Below, one piece after another: positions 52,401-58,400 of a DNA stretch of 64,000 nt. The notes under the pieces are model-generated. The model saw only the letters and a list, made by a program, of their open reading frames with translations, was not told the origin of the DNA and searched no databases. Origin of the DNA: Gavia stellata (lineage: Eukaryota > Chordata > Aves > Gaviiformes > Gaviidae); contig NC_082637.1 in assembly GCF_030936135.1 (NCBI RefSeq), forward strand, positions 47,246,603-47,310,602. The letters are read 5' to 3'. The position numbers were made by a program, and so were the translations under genes. Each line of letters begins with the position of its first letter. Positions within the stretch are counted from its first letter, which is position 1.

Positions 52401-55400
52401 CTTCTAAAAGATGTTTATGTGCACCTGTTCTAGAGAAATATGTATATCAGAAATGTGTATTGTTGGAAGTAGCTGTCTTTAAAGAATCCTTGGAAGACCA
52501 CATTTCTATAAATTGGTTCAGTCTCTCTTGAATTTTCAGAATATAATCTATTAGAAGTCTCAGAATTTGCCGTTTAGATAGAACACTGCTTGTTCATTAG
52601 CTTTTTTTATTATGATGTAACTTGAAGTGTTTTATAAAGATAAGAAGGAACAGGATGCCCCAGGTAACCCATGATCTAACTCCTACATAATACAAATAAT
52701 AGAATATCTTGTGTAAGAGCAGATAAAGATGGGGGGGGGGGGTGGGGGGTGGGGGGGGGTGGGGGCGGGCAACTGAGAAAACATAGTGGAAGATGTGTTT
52801 CAAGAGAGATAGGAGACAGGCCTTGTGATACAAATTGAGGAGAGAGATTTTTTGACTGGATAGTCCTGGGAAGAAACTTGGAAAAATAAGGGTGAAGGAA
52901 AAGGGAATGAAATACTGAGGAAAAGTGAAAAAGCAAACAAACAAAAAAAACAACAAAAACCAACCAACTCATAAATGATGTAGAGTACTCCTGTTCTATT
53001 GGAATGCTTTTATTTATTTATTTACTTATTTTACTACCCCTAAGAGCTCTCTTTTATTTTTTTACTGTTAAAATTTATGTTTTTTAATATGCCACTGTCC
53101 TTGCAGAGCTTATAGGATTGGCCAATACAAAGATGTCAAAGTGTTTAGATTGATATCCTTGGGAACTGTGGAAGAGATGATGTACTTGCGACAAGTTTAT
53201 AAGCAGGTAAAGTTCACAGACTATTTAGATTGGGAGCTCATCAGCTGTTTCAATGACTGAAAGCTAAGCTAGCCTATAGCAAAATTGTAGTTTACCTTGG
53301 TTTTATGATATATGCTGTTACCTTAACTTACTAAGCAGAGATACATCGTTTAGCAATGGTCAAAGAACAAAACAGAATGATATTTGCATTCAAGTTTTTC
53401 TGTAACTTTTGACAGTATAATTATGCGTTATGATTATGCGTTAATCAGGTTATAGAGAGAACTATTTTATTTAGAAACTTGTAAAATATATCTGTGAAGG
53501 TTGTAGTTAGTATCTGCAGCAGCCTGATTCAGGCAGCTTTTTCTGTTGAAAGGTTGGAGAAAGAGAGCAAAAAATCTTGCTGGTGCTATAGAAGAAAAGC
53601 AAGAAGACATTGCTACTCTCCTGCCTTTGAAAACTTGCTTATAAAAGGAGGGGGAAACAGCTTGTAGTTGCTGCTATTATGAAGACAAGAAGTGATCTTG
53701 TCTGCCAGAATACTTAACCTGGAACAATTGCTCTGTCTAAATTTTGCTACTTGCATTGATAGGTTTAAAAACCTAAGAGTGGGAAAAACAAAGTGTGTGG
53801 TTTGAGGAACATAATCTAGCAACTGTTTCCTCATGAGATCAGAATTAAAACAAAAAATAAGCAAACTCAAACATGAACACCAAAGAGCAGGCTGCAGAAT
53901 AATAAGTAACTAGATGAAATATGAACGTGTTTTTCTCAAGAAAAGTTGCAAGTTAAGAAATAAGATGACTGGCTTTAAGTTAAGATACTGATATTATAGG
54001 CTTATAAACTTGGAGAAGGGAAGAAAATCAGTGAGATAGAGTTGTCCTGAAGAATGCATTGCATAGAAAAGGCAAAGTAGGTCACCTCAGTGGGCAAATT
54101 TATACCATGTATTAAAGAAAGCTTTATAAAATTTGATGAATTAACCTAATAATTTCAATTTTTGGCCTTAAATAGGAAAAATTTGGTATTGAGTCTTCAG
54201 TGACAAGCACCCTCTTGTAGCTCGGTGATTTACAAGGAGGAGGTTGGAGGCTGAATGAGTGGGAAATGCAGTAATAGACAGATTCTCATTATCCTCATAC
54301 AGATTTAAGTAAGTGACAAATAAGAATAAGGTTCTAAAATCAAGTGTTTGGATATGCTATCTGGTTTCACAGAGCAGATAGTCAGAAACCCCACAGCTGA
54401 AAGATCAAATCTTGAGCTGCTCTCGGTAATGTGTATGGCCTGCTTTAAAATGTTACTTTCAAAAGTGTAACTGACATTATCTCAAGTAAATTCAATGTTT
54501 TGTAGAAGCCAAAAAAATTAGTTCTGTTTATTTAGATAACTCTGACAAAATTAAAGAGGACACTTGTGAAGAAGAAATTAGAAGTAGTAGGTGATGGGCT
54601 GACGTGCTCACAGGTAATTGGGCAGTTTTCAGAGACTCTGTATGAGAAGCTCAGAATGAAGAAGACATTGTATTAATAGTTGAAATTATATACTAATGAG
54701 GTGAATTAAAAACACAGTAAGTCCAAAAACTGCTTTTGAGGGACAGTGGTCTAAAAACATAAAAGCTAATAATTAGGTTTTGAACACATCAGGAGCAGGA
54801 ATTGTATTGCTCTATGGGTATTACTTGAGTGAAGTTTAAAGGAGTGTTCATTGCAAAATACCCCCTTGATCTGCTCTTTATATCCACATTCATGGAAAAG
54901 CTTAGAGAGCATCCTGTTCCAAAGTTTCTCTTGTGCAAAGTACTTCTGAGGATTAATTTCAACAACGAGAATAAATGAAGGAGTGGGTCATGCTTCACAG
55001 AGATCTTTGGAGTTGGTGATCTTACAGATAAAGAAGACCTGGATGATACTGTCTATTTGGATTTCCAAAAGGCATGTATAAAACTTCTTGAAAAGCTCTC
55101 GTTTTTTGCTTTTTTTTCAAGTTGACTTGTGTTTTTCAAGTCGCATAAGAAGCAATAAACAGAGTAATTGTAAATCTGGAATATTTTTTTTTAAGTGTGC
55201 ACTTGGATTGCATTCCCTGCTATTGCCACTTGAGCACAGTTAGGAAGTTTTCAGTAAGTTGTGAAGAAAGCCTTTGTATGCTGTTGAAAATACAGAAGCC
55301 ATGAGTACATGTGGATGTGTTGCTTTTGGTGAGCTATGCAAATGTGCTCTCAGAGAGCTAAATGTTGTCATCCGTCCTCTTAATGAATTTATGTGAAAGT

Positions 55401-58400
55401 GCCTTATCATGTTTGTGGTGTATTCTTACTGAGGGATCTATTTTGATTTTTAAATTGCTGATTTTTTTTTTGTTAGTGGTGTTTGGTTGTCTGACCTAGC
55501 CATATGTGATTGAAGAATCTGATATAAATAAAATGAAATCTAACATAATAGAAACCTGAATAAGTTATATAGGTATCCTAAAGTATATTTTTGTAAATAC
55601 AGTGCATAATTCAGGAAAGAGTAAACTGTGCTTAGCTAAAGTTAAACTAGAATTTGACTGTATAGTTACTGGCCTACATAATTCAAGAGATATGCTGTCT
55701 AGGAAGATGCCTGTTCAGTGCTAGAACTAGAAGTGAGTAGAACTGAAGAACTACCAACTGCTTAGAGACAGTTACAAAAAATATTACAGGTCTGGTATCA
55801 TAAAACCATGGTATTGACATTCTTCCACTTGAAGTCAAATATACTAATTGTGTAAGTATTGAAAATTTGCAGTCATTGGAATGTAGCTAAACCTGCCTGG
55901 CTTCAAAAATGTTTTAATTCTGCTTGACAAACTATTTACTTGTCTTTCCTTTTCACCTGGAAGATTTTTAAGTCACTTCTGTTCAATCTACTTAGCAAGA
56001 GTGCATGATAATTAAAATATTCAGAGACCAGTAGGAGTAATCTTGTGGCTTTTATTCAGTCCTTACCAAGTAAGCATGCAATGCAAAGGACTACGAAAAA
56101 ATGGTAAGAATTTAGTATTGAGGAAAGATGAGCAGTCAAGGTATAGAGGAGTGTCAGTAGTGTTTATAGTGGGTGTCTGACACTAGACAGCAATGAAGTA
56201 AAAGACTTGAAACATTTTTATATTTTTTTATTCACTAAAACCAAGCAGGTTCATACTATACCACAATCTATTATACCAACATCTGCCAGGGAAATTAAAA
56301 CAAAATATCCTCCCTTAGGAATTTCTGCCTGCTCCAACTAAAGCTGTGTATATATAATGTGGATGCCAGGAAATTCTGACATGTTGTTCGAGCACTTCTG
56401 AAATCTCTTGTGTTGTTCTGTTTTAGCAACTTCACTGTGCAGTGGTTGGAAGTGAAAACGCCAAGCGGTATTTTGAGGCAGTGCAAGGATCAAAAGAACA
56501 TCAAGGAGAGCTTTTTGGGATCCATAATCTTTTCAAACTTAGGACTCATGGGTCCTGTCTTACCAAAGACATCCTGGAGGTGTGAAGCCCTACCCTTTTA
56601 CTTCTGGATATTAGTTTTACATTTTCCTTTCCTCATGAGATGTTTCCATTCAAAATTATGACAAAATACTTGATAAAACAGAAAAACTTAAACAGTATCT
56701 GTCTATGCAGTGCCTTAAATGAAATAGGCATGCTAATTTCTTGCTCTGATGTAGATCAGATAAATTTCCTTAAATCAAACAAAAAACTGGGAAGAGTTTG
56801 GATTATAATTTCCAAAAGTTGGCTAATAAATTTCTTTTCCTAATAAAAATGCTGTAACTTTTTTTGTGATATTTTCACGTATTTTCAACTTTGTGCACAT
56901 TTTATTCATCAGTAGCTCAGAGTGACCTTTTAAGCCAGAATTCTGATTATAAAAATATCTTTTATGATCATAGTAACCTTTATATAGTACATCTTGATGT
57001 CAAAAGCTGTTCAATAAAATATATTTTATCATGCTGGTTTTAAAAATGTTGCAAGGTGGAAGTAAATAACTGAGGCTCCATATGTTAAGATTTATTTCTT
57101 AGTTACTCTAAAAGTTAAAAATTATTAAAACATATGCATAAGATCCTCCCAATTTACGCAGTATGTTACTTTTCCTGCAGGTTATGGCTTAGATCAAAGA
57201 GCAGTAAGTGCCAAAATACTAAGTCTTAGTCTGGTCTTTGCTGATTGTAGTTCTGATGCTTATATATCTGTAGAAAAAAAGAAAAACTAATTTTTTCTGT
57301 GTTTGTCTTTGTTAACTTGAACAGATAAAGTTTTTATACTATATGTTCTTGATTGTTTTAGAGAGAAGGGCGAGTAGAAGCAGGAGTCATGACAGCAACT
57401 ACATGGCTAAAGGAAGAGACTCCTCCATGCAGCTCAGAAAAGGTGAGGTGTCTTTGTGGACTATGGATCAGAGCATGACAGTCCCTCTAGTTCCTGGTAC
57501 TACAGTGGCAAATGTGGACAGTATGTTGTGAGGCTGGTAATGCTTTTACCTTAGATTGCACTTGCCAACTTTTATTGTCTGCTTGCGCTTGGTTTCACAT
57601 ATTGTAAAGCATTAGATAATGTCATACTATTTGTATTTAAAGTGGAATATTCTGAACATCTGGTAATAGGGTATTCTATGACCTTTACAACACTTGGATA
57701 TCCTCTGTCTGAATGAAGGTATTACTAACATGCTGTTATTACAGAGCAATATTGTTTACTGAAGCATTGCTCTGTAGTGTCTTAAGAGTGACAGCCTTAT
57801 GATACGATGTGACATGATATGACAACCTTCTGATCAAGAAGTCAGTTGAGAATCTAACACCTACTGTTATTTAGATTTTGGTTAGGGAACTGTGGAAAGG
57901 AATACAATTGGTTTAGAGGATTGAAAGCTTGCTTCAGGCTTTGTGGGCCTCTGTAGAAGACATGGGCTGTTTAGTTGATGTAATCAGACAGTGATTTCCA
58001 CTAGACCAGTGTTCCGTTCAATGCTAGCTTTTTTTTTTTAAATAACGTATCTAATAATTTCCCTCTGGAATAAGATTTTTTTTTTTTCCCTGTAAAGGCT
58101 GGGTTTAATGGGAGCATTTTTATTAATTTTTTTGATGGAACACTGTGTTCAGATGATTTGGAAAAGAAACAGGTCTACAATATGGCCTCTAAGCGTGACA
58201 ATATCATTAGATTAGCTCACACTGAATGGTACTGAAAATTAGCCACTGTCTCTTACATTTTTTGGAGATTTCTGAGGGTAAATGTCAGTATCAGTTTAAA
58301 TCAGTATGCCATCACGTTGGTCATAACCTCACATTGCTAATACATCACTGTATGGTCATGATCTCCCGGTGGATTTGGTGACAGAACTAACTTTTTTAGC

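Noticed and set aside
52597..52956. 119- and 98-codon minus-strand frames with Pro/His runs
   Set aside because: The Pro runs are the complement of the G-run at 52731-52769; no domain and no exon signals.
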